This document shows, piece by piece, positions 8,666 through 16,980 of a stretch of 64,000 nt of DNA. Origin of the DNA: Rhodocyclaceae bacterium (GTDB taxonomy: Bacteria > Pseudomonadota > Gammaproteobacteria > Burkholderiales > Rhodocyclaceae); contig JAEUNM010000101.1 in the NCBI GenBank assembly GCA_016791105.1, forward strand, positions 57,105-121,104, written 5' to 3'. A model generated the notes under the pieces. That model had not been told where the DNA came from. It worked only from the letters and a program-made list of their open reading frames with translations, and did not search any database. The position numbers and the translations under genes were made by a program. Every line of letters begins with the position of its first letter. The first letter of the stretch is position 1.

Positions 8666-9982
8666 TCAGGACGGTTCCACTCTGAGCACGATTTCCACGC
8701 GCCGGTTGCGGGCACGATTTTCCTTGTTGTCATTGGGCACCAGTGGCTCCGTCTCGCCCAGTCCTTCAGCACGGATGCGCTCGGGCTCTCGCAACACCTG
8801 CAGCATGATGCGCACCACGTTGGTGGCGCGTTCCTGCGACAAATGCCAGTTGGATGGGAAGCGCACGGTGCGGATCGGCTGGTCGTCGGTATGGCCCGAT
8901 ACCAGCACCGGGCCCGGAACCTGGTTCAGTGCGTCGGCAATGCGCTTCAGTATCGGCACGTATTCGGCCTTCACGGTAGAGCTGCCGGAATCGAACAGCC
9001 CATCGCCCTGAATACTCACCAGGCTGGCGGTTTCTTCGTCGCGCACAACCACCTTGCCGGCGGCGATTTCATCGCGCAGGAATTTGCTCAGGCGCGGCGG
9101 TATTTCGACCGGTTTGGGGGGCGGCGCCGGCTCAACGCGCGGCGGGGGTGGCGGCACCGCCGGCGCACGCACGGCGGCATAGGCGATTCCATCGGCGCGC
9201 CCGCTCAGGTTGAACACCAGCAGCACATAAACGCCCAGCAGCAGCAGGCAGGCCAGTACCGCAGTGACCCACAGCGGCACGAAACTGCTCATGCGGCGTA
9301 TTGCGACCGTTTCGCCTTTCCAGTGCGGCGACAGGTCGCGCTCGAATTCCCCGCGCACCTTGCGGATAATTTCCACCAGGCGGTCGCGCAGCTTTTCCAG
9401 TTGATCGCGGCCATTGTCGACCACGCCGAAACGGCCTTCGAACCCCAGTGCAATACAGACGTAAAACAGTTCCAGAAGGTCGATGTTGCGTTGCGGGTCT
9501 TCCGCCATCTTGTTGAGCAACTGGAAAAATTTCTCGCCGCCGTAACCTTCGCGGAACACGCTCACGAGCAGGCTCATTTTGGCCCACTGTGCGGTGCCGC
9601 CCCAGGGCGTACAGGACACGGCCTCATCGACCAGGGTGCACAACGCGTATTTGCCGACCAGAACGCTTTCCGCCGCGACGCCGCTTTCTTTGGCCTTTTG
9701 TTCGAAAGCGGCGAGCTGGCGCAGCAAAGTGTCGCGCAAGGCGGCCGGATTGGGGTGCCGCACCGTACCGCGTATGCGGGGAACCAGGGCCAACATGGGG
9801 TTCGCGCAGCGCACGAGGGTATTCATCGCCGGCAGCGTCGATAGATCGAGCGGCACGCCGGGATCGATGCGCGCCGCCGTCGCGGGTGGTTGTACCGCAC
9901 CACCCGCAGCGCCGCGGCGACCCGGGGTCGGAACGCGCATGGTGGCGTCCGGGTCGTTCGGTCCAGGCGGGAGTGAACTCAT
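8666..9982 (-). CDS. tssL: TssL (DotU/IcmH) with C-terminal OmpA peptidoglycan-binding domain
   Basis: 438 residues. The DotU domain (about 55-230) includes PMLALVPRIRGTVRHP, KYALCTLVDEAVSCTPWG and the FFQLLNKMAEDPQRNIDLLELFY region. A single transmembrane helix follows at about 233-258, then a proline-rich periplasmic linker (271-297) and an OmpA-like domain (about 325-436) with VSGHTDDQPIRT and the ARNRRVEIVL end. This is the 'evolved' TssL form in which the cell-wall anchor is fused to TssL instead of being supplied by TagL/TagN. It anchors the membrane complex to peptidoglycan. The gap of 109 bases to tssM is the longest between the membrane-complex genes. Confidence 0.95.
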   Translation of the reverse strand: MSSLPPGPNDPDATMRVPTPGRRGAAGGAVQPPATAARIDPGVPLDLSTLPAMNTLVRCANPMLALVPRIRGTVRHPNPAALRDTLLRQLAAFEQKAKESGVAAESVLVGKYALCTLVDEAVSCTPWGGTAQWAKMSLLVSVFREGYGGEKFFQLLNKMAEDPQRNIDLLELFYVCIALGFEGRFGVVDNGRDQLEKLRDRLVEIIRKVRGEFERDLSPHWKGETVAIRRMSSFVPLWVTAVLACLLLLGVYVLLVFNLSGRADGIAYAAVRAPAVPPPPPRVEPAPPPKPVEIPPRLSKFLRDEIAAGKVVVRDEETASLVSIQGDGLFDSGSSTVKAEYVPILKRIADALNQVPGPVLVSGHTDDQPIRTVRFPSNWHLSQERATNVVRIMLQVLREPERIRAEGLGETEPLVPNDNKENRARNRRVEIVLRVEPS

Positions 9983-10017
9983 GATTGTTCGTACCGGCGG
10001 CTAGGCATCAGCGTGAC

Positions 10018-11355
10018 TCAATCGCGTATCGCCCACATTTCAAGTTGCAGGTTGGGGAAATCTCCCGCAATGTGCAGGGCAATGACGCGGGAAACTTCCA
10101 CACCGCGCCAAAATTCGCTTTTGCGGTCAAGTTCGAAATACGAATAGCCGGCATGAAAGGGGATTTGCCGCGGCGCCACCGGCAAGGGCGAAACGACGAT
10201 TCCCGGCAGGTGGCGCATGACCAGATCGCGGATTTTTTCCACCGGACCTATCTTGATCTGACTCGGAAAATGCTGACGTATCTGTTCGGCCGGCAGGTCC
10301 GCATTTGCTGCCACGACGAAAGTCGCGCCACGCAGCAGGGTTAGGTCTTGTACCGGCCCCACATACACGCCGCGCCCGCGATCCTGCAGCGGTATGGAAA
10401 CCGCCGTCTGTTCCAGCACGGCGGTGAGCGCGGCGCGCAATTGGTCCAGCACGGGCGCGAAACTGGCCTGCAGATCGTCATGGTCATAGCGCGGGAACTC
10501 GGCACTGCGCCTGTCCTTGCGGCCGAAAGTCGCCAATTCGCCGGCCATTTGCAATGCGTAGCCATAAAACAATTCGGCGTGCAGCGGTGTGCGCTGGGAC
10601 AGGTGCGCAAAGAGAGGATCGTAGCGATTGCAAATCTGCAGCAGCAGGAAATCCGAAAAGTCCGCCACGCCCTTGGAGCCTGGACGTGACACGCGCTCGG
10701 CGAGCGCCTGTGCGCGCTGGCGCAACAGCCCGGTAATTTCGCGCAGCCAGCCACGCAACTTGTCGCTGATGCCGCAATCGAGTGCGGGCGGAATGTATTC
10801 CTCGTCGAGCACCACGCGCCCATCGGAGCGCTTTTCGAGGATGCGCGCAAACCCTATGCAATTGAAACCGGAACCGGCTTCGGACTTGAGCATGATGCGC
10901 AGGTTGGGCCGGCCTACCTTTAATACCGCCTGGCTGTCATTCTGCGCGATGGCGTCGCGAACTTCCTGATCTTCTGCGAGGTAGCGTACCGGCCCCGGAT
11001 CGGACCCGGTCTGAAAGGCCTGGTCGGGCAAACCCGGCCTGCGTAGCGGCAGCACTAGCGCGACGATGGCATCGCGGCAGGCATCCGGCACATCGAGTGG
11101 ATCAGGTGCCGCCTTGTCGTGCGGCACCTCGAAAGGCGTGCCGTCCTGAAACTGACCGGTCGCCTGGGCCAGGGCAATTTTCCCCAAATTAAGCAAGGCC
11201 CGGTCTATGCGCAGGGATGCAAAACCGTAGGCGTAAGCGAGCGCTGCGCCAAGGCGGCGATCGAGGATGGATTCGAAGTAGCGTTCCTGCTGCTGAAAAT
11301 GTTGCGGCCGCAGAAAAAGGCCGTCCGACCACAGCACCTTATCTTGTTCCGACAT
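10018..11355 (-). CDS. tssK: TssK, type VI baseplate-to-membrane adaptor
   Basis: 445 residues, the family length. The opening SEQDKVLWSDGLFLRPQHFQQQ is diagnostic, as are VGRPNLRIML-like and the YSYFELDRKSEFW segment near the C-terminus. TssK forms trimers that tie the TssFG wedges of the baseplate to the cytoplasmic parts of TssL and TssM. It is the first gene of this run on the minus strand, so the promoter for the cluster should lie in 11356-11649. The ribosome-binding site is weak. Confidence 0.96.
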   Translation of the reverse strand: MSEQDKVLWSDGLFLRPQHFQQQERYFESILDRRLGAALAYAYGFASLRIDRALLNLGKIALAQATGQFQDGTPFEVPHDKAAPDPLDVPDACRDAIVALVLPLRRPGLPDQAFQTGSDPGPVRYLAEDQEVRDAIAQNDSQAVLKVGRPNLRIMLKSEAGSGFNCIGFARILEKRSDGRVVLDEEYIPPALDCGISDKLRGWLREITGLLRQRAQALAERVSRPGSKGVADFSDFLLLQICNRYDPLFAHLSQRTPLHAELFYGYALQMAGELATFGRKDRRSAEFPRYDHDDLQASFAPVLDQLRAALTAVLEQTAVSIPLQDRGRGVYVGPVQDLTLLRGATFVVAANADLPAEQIRQHFPSQIKIGPVEKIRDLVMRHLPGIVVSPLPVAPRQIPFHAGYSYFELDRKSEFWRGVEVSRVIALHIAGDFPNLQLEMWAIRD

Positions 11356-11649
11356 TCTATCGCTCAGGCTCGTGCATGCGTGGCAGGGTATACAGCGGAT
11401 CGCCGCGTATCATACCCGTTTTCCGTAGCAGGGCATTTTGTGCCGGATATTTGGCCTAAAGCACTCCGGGCACGCCATTTGTACAACCCGGCGTGACGCA
11501 ACGCACGCCTTCCGCGTCGCGTTCAGACGCGGCGCCGCCTTGCGCGACGGTATGGGCAGGCCCCAAAGCCTGCCACGCAGTCCATGCCCCCCCGGCTTAC
11601 AAGCTCCGGACTTTGCGGCCACTACCGCGCTTTGTGCGGACAACTTGCA
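11356..11649. other. Intergenic region upstream of tssK
   Basis: About 290 bases separate tssK from the end of the CYTH-CHAD gene, both on the minus strand. It should hold the promoter of the type VI run. A TATGAT-like element on the minus strand near 11407-11413 could be a -10, but no matching -35 is convincing. I see no gene and no clear terminator. Confidence 0.4.
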
Positions 11650-13143
11650 TCAATCCCAAGGCGGCGTGCGCGCAAGCAGGCGGCGCGCACGCTTCAGTTC
11701 GCGCGCGGCCCGGCCATCGATGCGGCACGCATACCAGCCGGCGGCAAAATTGGCACCCGCCGCGAGTTCCCCGCCTCGAGCCGCCCAGGCGGACAGTTTG
11801 GCGTCCACCAGCACAGTGTCGTTATGAGTTCCAAGCCCGTCCTGGGCGCGCGCGACACGCGCCGCGTAGCGGGCGGCACGCCGGGCATCCAGCAAGGGCG
11901 CAAGAAATTCGGTGGCATAACGCAGCGCTTTCAATGCAACGCGCAGGCGATGCAGGGAAGAGGCATCGCGCGCGCGCGCCGCTTGCGCACGCTTGCGCGC
12001 GCGCTTGTACAACTCAGCCAGACGCGCACCCGCGAACCCGTGCAGTCCGCCATCACCGGGCTGCAGCAAGTGCAGGTCGGCGGAAAAGCCGAGAACTTCC
12101 TGCACCAGATCGGGCTCGCTCAGACTGGCGCGCAACAGGGCGCGCGTGGCGCGGCGCTCGGACTCGCCATGGCGCGCCAGTTCCACCAGCGGCGCACGGT
12201 CTGGCATTGCGCGTGACAGGGGCTGCAGAAAGCGCTCGCACAGCACGTCGATGTCGCGCGCTGCGCCGGTCGCCTCACCGCGCGCGCGCAATAAAGGCAC
12301 CCAGTGGGCGATAAATCGCTCCGGCAGCGCCGGTTCGAACAGTTGCAACACCGAGCGCAGCCGGCGTAAGCCAACCCGCATCTGATGCACAAATTCGGCA
12401 TCGTCATCGCGCCGCGCGCCGGCTGCGTTGGCCTGCCATTGGCGCAGACAGGCAAATGCCAGAGTTCGAAACGCCTGTAGGACGCTTTGCTGCGGGCGTA
12501 CCGGGCTGGCAGCCGCAAACAGCGGGCCGTCGGCGCTGCCGGCAAATAGTGCGTAGCCGCGCTGCGCCTTGCTGGCGTCCTCCGGCCACAGCGGTGCCAG
12601 CGCAGCAAGCCGCCGTGCCAGATCGAACAGCGCGGTGATCGGGCCACGTTCCAGTTCCAGTTCGAGTTCGCTGATGGTGGCCTTGCGCCCCTGCGCCTCA
12701 ATGCTGCCGGAGTCGAACATGAGGGACAGGCGCGTCGTCGCATCGGGCTCGAACACACGTACTTCGCGCCTAAAACTGGTCGTAAACAGCGGCACCAGGG
12801 CGGCCTGCGCGCGCGTTAGCAATCGCGCTGCGGCGGCATCGTCTATGTGCGAAAAATCGAACCCCGCCGCGGCATCGTAGGGCTGCTCCCATTCCGGCCG
12901 ACTGGACAATCCGCCCGCCGAATCGCGTGCGCATTTCACGGTCTGCAGCCAGGCCCGGCCGATTTTACGGGTTCGCAGTGCCACACCATTGCGCCGCAAT
13001 AGCAGGTCCGGCGTGTCGTAATAGGTATTCACCAGAATTTGCGCACGACCGGCACGCGGCAGTTCAGCCACCACGGCGTGGCGGGCCAATGCTCGCAAGG
13101 CGTCCGGAGCAAGCGCCAGCTTGAGTTCGATTTCCTGTCCCAT
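11650..13143 (-). CDS. CYTH and CHAD domain protein (polyphosphate-associated family)
   Basis: 497 residues. The N-terminal CYTH domain starts with the ExExK motif (EIELKL, residues 4-9) that coordinates metal and triphosphate, and extends to about residue 195. The CHAD domain covers about 215-490 with histidine/arginine-rich helices such as FVHQMRVGLRRLRSVL and LHRLRVALKALRYATEFL. CYTH enzymes hydrolyse triphosphate compounds, and CHAD proteins have been shown to localise to polyphosphate granules. It is divergent from a pair of small DNA-binding-like genes, with a palindrome in the shared promoter region, and sixA follows those genes. A role in polyphosphate or triphosphate metabolism is likely; the exact substrate is not known from sequence. 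Confidence 0.9.
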   Translation of the reverse strand: MGQEIELKLALAPDALRALARHAVVAELPRAGRAQILVNTYYDTPDLLLRRNGVALRTRKIGRAWLQTVKCARDSAGGLSSRPEWEQPYDAAAGFDFSHIDDAAAARLLTRAQAALVPLFTTSFRREVRVFEPDATTRLSLMFDSGSIEAQGRKATISELELELERGPITALFDLARRLAALAPLWPEDASKAQRGYALFAGSADGPLFAAASPVRPQQSVLQAFRTLAFACLRQWQANAAGARRDDDAEFVHQMRVGLRRLRSVLQLFEPALPERFIAHWVPLLRARGEATGAARDIDVLCERFLQPLSRAMPDRAPLVELARHGESERRATRALLRASLSEPDLVQEVLGFSADLHLLQPGDGGLHGFAGARLAELYKRARKRAQAARARDASSLHRLRVALKALRYATEFLAPLLDARRAARYAARVARAQDGLGTHNDTVLVDAKLSAWAARGGELAAGANFAAGWYACRIDGRAARELKRARRLLARTPPWD

Positions 13144-13197
13144 GTTCTTGCGAGGCGGATTTGTTCACCGCAGGGCACATATATTTTTGCACCCTGA

Positions 13198-13224
13198 AAA
13201 TAGCGTATATTGTATACGCTATTT
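13198..13224. promoter_or_regulatory. Perfect 12-bp palindrome, candidate operator
   Basis: Two perfect 12-base arms (aaatagcgtata / tatacgctattt) flank the trinucleotide ttg. The palindrome sits 25 bases before the first paralogous regulator gene and 55 bases before the divergent CYTH-CHAD start. It overlaps a possible plus-strand -10 (TATTGT, -35 TTGCAC at 13187-13192) and a TACAAT on the minus strand. The position suits an autoregulatory operator for the adjacent proteins. Binding is inferred. Confidence 0.6.
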
Positions 13225-13248
13225 ACTGACACCCGTTGGAGTTTCATT

Positions 13249-13755
13249 ATGTCTTCAAAATCAAAAACCAGCGCCCCCGCTGCCGATGCCGTGGAACACG
13301 CGGCCTTGCCGGAAAATACTACGCCAGCTCAGCCAATCGCCGGTGACGGTGCGGAAAACGGTGCCACCGCAGTGGCGCAGACAGCAGACGGCGTCGCGAA
13401 AAGTCCTGCCCGCGCCGGCAAGACGGCCGCGCGCAAATCCCCGCGCACAAAACCGCCGGAATCCGCACAAAGCGTCGATGTGCATGAAGTGCCGGAAACG
13501 ACTACCCTGGCAGCCGACATCAAGCGAGAAGCAAAAGCCGCGCGCAAGGCCGCCAAGAAGGCTGGCCGCACGGTGGAATGCCGGCTCAAACTTACGCGCG
13601 CGCAGCTGGAAAGCCTGGGCCGCATCAAGGGAACCTGCAGCGACGCCGGGCTCAAATTGCGCAAGGGCGACGTCATGGCCTGGGCCATCAAACAGCTGGA
13701 CATGCTGGACGCGGCACAATTGGTCACGGCGCTCACGCCGCCGTCCTCGAAATAG
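13249..13755 (+). CDS. Basic protein with Ala/Lys/Pro-rich N-terminus and ribbon-helix-helix-like C-terminus
   Basis: 168 residues from the ATG at 13249 (GGAG 8 bases upstream). The first ~110 residues are low-complexity, rich in Ala, Thr, Pro and then Lys/Arg (KREAKAARKAAKKAGR), like histone H1-type bacterial proteins. The C-terminal ~55 residues predict a strand then two helices (VECRLKLTRAQLESLG ... KLRKGDVMAWAIKQLDMLD), similar to a ribbon-helix-helix fold. The same pattern recurs in the next gene, so the two are paralogues. The 27-bp palindrome upstream could be its target. The neighbours (CHAD protein, SixA) suggest a link to polyphosphate. I do not recognise a named family, so the DNA-binding assignment is inference. 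Confidence 0.72.
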   Translation: MSSKSKTSAPAADAVEHAALPENTTPAQPIAGDGAENGATAVAQTADGVAKSPARAGKTAARKSPRTKPPESAQSVDVHEVPETTTLAADIKREAKAARKAAKKAGRTVECRLKLTRAQLESLGRIKGTCSDAGLKLRKGDVMAWAIKQLDMLDAAQLVTALTPPSSK

Positions 13756-13766
13756 GTTGGCCGGCG

Positions 13767-14042
13767 ATGGCCGCGCACAAGCGCGACAAAGCTGTGCCGA
13801 ACGAGTCCGCAGCGCCAGTTCGGGAGCAACTGGTACGCGACTCCTTCACCTTGCCGGATTCCGATTACCGGCTCATAGGCGCACTCAAGCGCAGGTTGCT
13901 GGACAGCGGCATAGAAGCGAAAAAGTCTGAAGTCGTGCGTGCCGGTTTGCGCATGCTCGCGAGCCTCGACGACGCGGCCTTGCGCGAGGCATTTGAACGC
14001 ATCGAACGCATCAAGACCGGGCGGCCGGCAAAGGGCAACTAA
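13767..14042 (+). CDS. Small ribbon-helix-helix-like protein, paralogue of the upstream gene
   Basis: 91 residues from an ATG at 13767, 11 bases after the previous stop. The core VRDSFTLPDSDYRLIGALKRR followed by SGIEAKKSEVVRAGLRMLASLDDAAL aligns with the C-terminal part of the preceding protein: the shared pattern is a hydrophobic strand, a helix ending in a Lys, then (K)KS/GD-V followed by a helix ending in LD-AxL. It lacks the long basic tail. The pair could form a heterodimer, or the small copy could compete with the long one. Function is inferred from shape and context only. Confidence 0.7.
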   Translation: MAAHKRDKAVPNESAAPVREQLVRDSFTLPDSDYRLIGALKRRLLDSGIEAKKSEVVRAGLRMLASLDDAALREAFERIERIKTGRPAKGN

Positions 14043-14140
14043 GCCTTACACCGTACCCGGCGGCGCGTGTGCGATCGCGCGCGCTGCCGATGCGCCCGGC
14101 GCGGATGGTAGCCTTGAGGCCCACCCCGTAAGGAATACTC

Positions 14141-14599
14141 ATGGATTTGATACTTTGGCGCCACGCCGACGCCGTGGATGGGGTGCCCGACATCGAACGG
14201 GCATTGTCCGCGCGCGGCGAAAAACAGGCACGCGCGATGGCAGCCTGGCTGCGCCCGCGCCTTGCCGCAGGAACGCGCGTTTTAGCCAGCCCGGCAAGGC
14301 GTACCCAGCAGACCGCGGCCGCTCTGCACCTGCCGTATACCACCGACAACCGGCTCGCAACGGGTGCCCGCGCCGGTGCGCTGCTCGCCGCGAGCGGTTG
14401 GCCCGACGCCAATTCCGACGTACTCATCGTCGGCCACCAACCTACGCTGGGCCAATGCGCCGCGCTGCTCCTCGGTGGCACGGAGGCCGAATGGTCAGTC
14501 AAGAAGGGCTCTATCTGGTGGTTTTCCAGCCGCACGCGTTATGGCGGGCGCGAAACCGTGCTGCGCGCGACGCTTGGGCCGGATCTGATCGACACCTGA
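14141..14599 (+). CDS. sixA: SixA-type phosphohistidine phosphatase
   Basis: 152 residues, the size of SixA and smaller than typical phosphoglycerate mutases. The catalytic RHADA motif (Arg7-His8) is at the N-terminus, with SPARRTQQT (Arg53) and VGHQPT (His99) completing the histidine-phosphatase active site. SixA removes phosphate from phosphohistidine in phosphotransfer proteins; other small family members act on other phospho-substrates. It follows the two regulator-like genes by 98 bases. SixA-like genes near CHAD or polyphosphate kinase genes are a common neighbourhood, so a role in polyphosphate-linked signalling is possible but not shown here. Confidence 0.85.
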   Translation: MDLILWRHADAVDGVPDIERALSARGEKQARAMAAWLRPRLAAGTRVLASPARRTQQTAAALHLPYTTDNRLATGARAGALLAASGWPDANSDVLIVGHQPTLGQCAALLLGGTEAEWSVKKGSIWWFSSRTRYGGRETVLRATLGPDLIDT

Positions 14600-14663
14600 A
14601 AGCACAGCGTCGTATTGGCAACGCGGTCGCGTCGCCCAACCGGACGGCGGATTCCGAATTTCG

Positions 14664-15449
14664 TCAGGCGCCGGTTGCGGCGATCAAGCTCCCGACGCCC
14701 GCGCATCCGTGCGCCAAATCCTCGTCCCGCCTGGCGACCATTGCCAGCCGAGCGGAAATTGCTTGCTCGGCGGCACGCGCCAAGCCGCGGCGTGCGGCGC
14801 CATCGAGCTGGGCCAGAAAATCGACCTGCGCGACCAGTTCCGAAAAAGCTGCCACGGCCACAACAGACCTCCAGAGCGCAATGTCGCCGTGATAAGCCGG
14901 CCGCGATGTCCGCTCGCCCGCGCTATCGGCATACGCAAGCGCGATTGGTTGCACGCTGCACCCGGATCGCACGGCAGCCTCGAACGGCGCAGCATGGAAG
15001 GGCAAAACCCCGCAGCCGTCGCTCGAACTGCCTTCTGGAAACACCACGACGGTGTGAGCTTCTTCGAGCAGGCGCGCGACGTCGGCCACCAGCGCCGCTG
15101 CCGCAGCGGCGTTATTGCGGCGCAAGAACAGCACGTCATTGCGCGCCAATAGCCAGCCGAACAGTGTCCAGTCGCGCACCTCGTCCTTGCAGACAAATAC
15201 TGTGGGCTGCAAGGCCTGCAGCACGAATACGTCCAGCCACGAAATATGGTTTGCCACCCAGAGCGTACCGCAGCGCGGCGAGCCGTTCAGGTCGACGCGC
15301 ACGCCAAGTAAGCGCAACAATTGCTGCGCCCAATGCTGGCGCACGGCGGCACGACGCCGCGGACCCATACAGCGCAGTACGCTTGCCGTGAGCAAACAAC
15401 CGTAAGCCAGGTGCAGCGCCACGCGCAACAGCCGAATCGCAGTCCGCAT
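14664..15449 (-). CDS. olsA: Lysophospholipid/lyso-ornithine-lipid O-acyltransferase (PlsC family, OlsA-like)
   Basis: 261 residues. The acyltransferase motif I is NHISWLD (67-73, catalytic His68 and Asp73) and motif III is FPEGSSSDG (137-145). A hydrophobic N-terminal segment probably anchors it to the inner membrane. OlsA adds the second, ester-linked acyl chain to lyso-ornithine lipid; close relatives are 1-acyl-glycerol-3-phosphate acyltransferases. The choice of OlsA rests on the gene upstream, an OlsB-like N-acyltransferase whose TGA overlaps this ATG (TGATG), so the two are translationally coupled. A GTG three bases earlier is an alternative start. Confidence 0.8.
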   Translation of the reverse strand: MRTAIRLLRVALHLAYGCLLTASVLRCMGPRRRAAVRQHWAQQLLRLLGVRVDLNGSPRCGTLWVANHISWLDVFVLQALQPTVFVCKDEVRDWTLFGWLLARNDVLFLRRNNAAAAAALVADVARLLEEAHTVVVFPEGSSSDGCGVLPFHAAPFEAAVRSGCSVQPIALAYADSAGERTSRPAYHGDIALWRSVVAVAAFSELVAQVDFLAQLDGAARRGLARAAEQAISARLAMVARRDEDLAHGCAGVGSLIAATGA

Positions 15450-16228
15450 CACTGTGCCCGCTCCAGAAAATGGCGCGCGTAGCGAGGCGCGAGCCGCGCC
15501 ATCGGCAACAGCATGAAAAGATCAGCGGTTTGAAAATCGCGATCCCATGCCGGCTCCCCGCACACCCAGGCACCGGCGCGCAAATAGCCCTTGACGAGCG
15601 GTGGCGGACTGGCTGGGGCTTGCGTGCCCAGTCGTTCCAGCGGCAGGCGATGACGCGGATAGACGCGATACTCGAGCGGCGCAAGATGATGGGCAAGGCC
15701 CGCATACACGGCCGCGGCGGAGTAGCCTCCATCGGCGAGCCCCAAGCTGGCGCAACCGATCAGGTAATCATGTCTGCGCTCGCGCATATAAGCAGCCAGT
15801 CCGCTCCAGAGCAGGCTAATAACCGCCGGATTGCCGCGGTAGTCCGGATGAATGCAGGATCGCCCCACTTCGACCAGGCGACTGCGCAAATGCTTGAGCC
15901 GCACCAAGTCAAATTCGGAATCGGAATAAAACGCACCCAGTCTTGCGGCTGCCTGAGGGGCGAGTATGCGGTAGGTCCCAACAACCTGATCGTGCACGAC
16001 ATCGCGCACCACCAGGTGCTCGCAGTAAGGGTCGAACAGATCGCGGTCCACACCGGCCAGAGGTGTTCTGAGCCGCGCGCCCATTTCGCCCACGAACACG
16101 CGCCAACGCAGGCGCTGCGCCTGTTCGATCAAACTTGGGTCATTTGCCAGCTCCACCTTCAACTGCGGCTGCGCCGGCACGGGCGATATGGTCCCCCGCG
16201 CCGGCCTGAAATCAACTGCGTGCAACAT
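15449..16228 (-). CDS. olsB: OlsB-like N-acyltransferase (GNAT fold)
   Basis: 259 residues from the ATG at 16228, which has GGGAG 8 bases upstream; the open frame continues to 16321 but that extension is not family-like. Motifs seen are QRLRWRVFVGEMGARL near the N-terminus, the DPYCEHLVVRD core strand, and VEVGRSCIHPDYRG with NPAVISLLWSGLAAYM, all typical of OlsB/hemolysin-like acyltransferases. OlsB links a 3-hydroxyacyl chain from acyl carrier protein to ornithine, the first step of ornithine-lipid synthesis. It overlaps olsA. Such lipids replace phospholipids under phosphate limitation in many proteobacteria; no Pho-box was identified here. Confidence 0.82.
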   Translation of the reverse strand: MLHAVDFRPARGTISPVPAQPQLKVELANDPSLIEQAQRLRWRVFVGEMGARLRTPLAGVDRDLFDPYCEHLVVRDVVHDQVVGTYRILAPQAAARLGAFYSDSEFDLVRLKHLRSRLVEVGRSCIHPDYRGNPAVISLLWSGLAAYMRERRHDYLIGCASLGLADGGYSAAAVYAGLAHHLAPLEYRVYPRHRLPLERLGTQAPASPPPLVKGYLRAGAWVCGEPAWDRDFQTADLFMLLPMARLAPRYARHFLERAQ

Positions 16229-16462
16229 GTTCCATGCTCCCTGCAAAAAATCGCAAGGGAATAATGGCGATTCAGCATTGCGCCGGCGTGACGTCGCGAT
16301 TGCAGGGCGATTTCGGTGCAAGCGGGCACGTCCGTGCCGCGTGCTTGCCCTGTGCTAAGCTTGTTGCAGCGCGACAAATACGGCTACCGGCCGCTCCCGC
16401 GCGATGCCAACACCTGCGGACTGAATGTATCGGCCCGCGCCCCCTCCCGGAGTACTCTTGCG

Positions 16463-16855
16463 ATGACGCCCGCCATCAACCTGCCCGAAACCCTGGCCGA
16501 AGTACAGGAAGTGTTCGCGCGCTACGAAGCGGCGCTGGTCGGCAACGACGTCGCCGTACTGGATGAGTTGTTCTGGCCCGATCCCCGCGTGTTGCGTTAC
16601 GGGGCCACGGAAAACCTTTACGGCATCGAAGCCATCCGAGCTTTCCGTGCCGCCCGTTCGCCGGCCGGGCTGGCGCGCACCCTGCAGAACACCGTCATCA
16701 CGACCTTCGGCCGTGATTTCGCCACCGCCAATACCGAATTTCGCCGTAGCGGCAGCAACATGATCGGGCGTCAGAGCCAAACGTGGGTGCGGCTTGCACA
16801 GGGCTGGCGCATCGTGTCCGCGCACGTGAGCCTCATTGCGCCGCCGGCGCCCTGA
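16463..16855 (+). CDS. HpxZ/AtzH-like NTF2-fold protein (DUF3225 family)
   Basis: 130 residues from an ATG at 16463 with CCGGAG upstream. The sequence [37 protein letters not shown], followed by [12 protein letters not shown] and an ending [11 protein letters not shown], matches the small NTF2-like family that includes HpxZ of oxalurate catabolism and AtzH. In those pathways it accompanies an amidase. No amidase or allantoin gene is adjacent here, so its substrate is unknown. It stands alone, divergent from olsB. Confidence 0.75.
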   Translation: MTPAINLPETLAEVQEVFARYEAALVGNDVAVLDELFWPDPRVLRYGATENLYGIEAIRAFRAARSPAGLARTLQNTVITTFGRDFATANTEFRRSGSNMIGRQSQTWVRLAQGWRIVSAHVSLIAPPAP

Positions 16856-16980
16856 GCGGCAGCGCAATATCGGGCCTGATCGGCCGGCAGAACAGTATCC
16901 GGGACTAGCCGGATTGCCCTCACCGCGGCTGCTACGAGCGCTCGCGGCGCATTACCTCAAAATGTGGGCAGCCGCAAACC

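Noticed and set aside
11433..11444. Possible sigma-54 promoter (GGCAC...TGC) upstream of tssK
   Set aside because: The GG and GC elements are 8 bases apart, not the required 10, so it does not fit the -24/-12 pattern.
16897..16914. Inverted repeat ATCCGG/CCGGAT between convergent genes as terminator
   Set aside because: The stem is only 6 bp and no T run follows on either strand.
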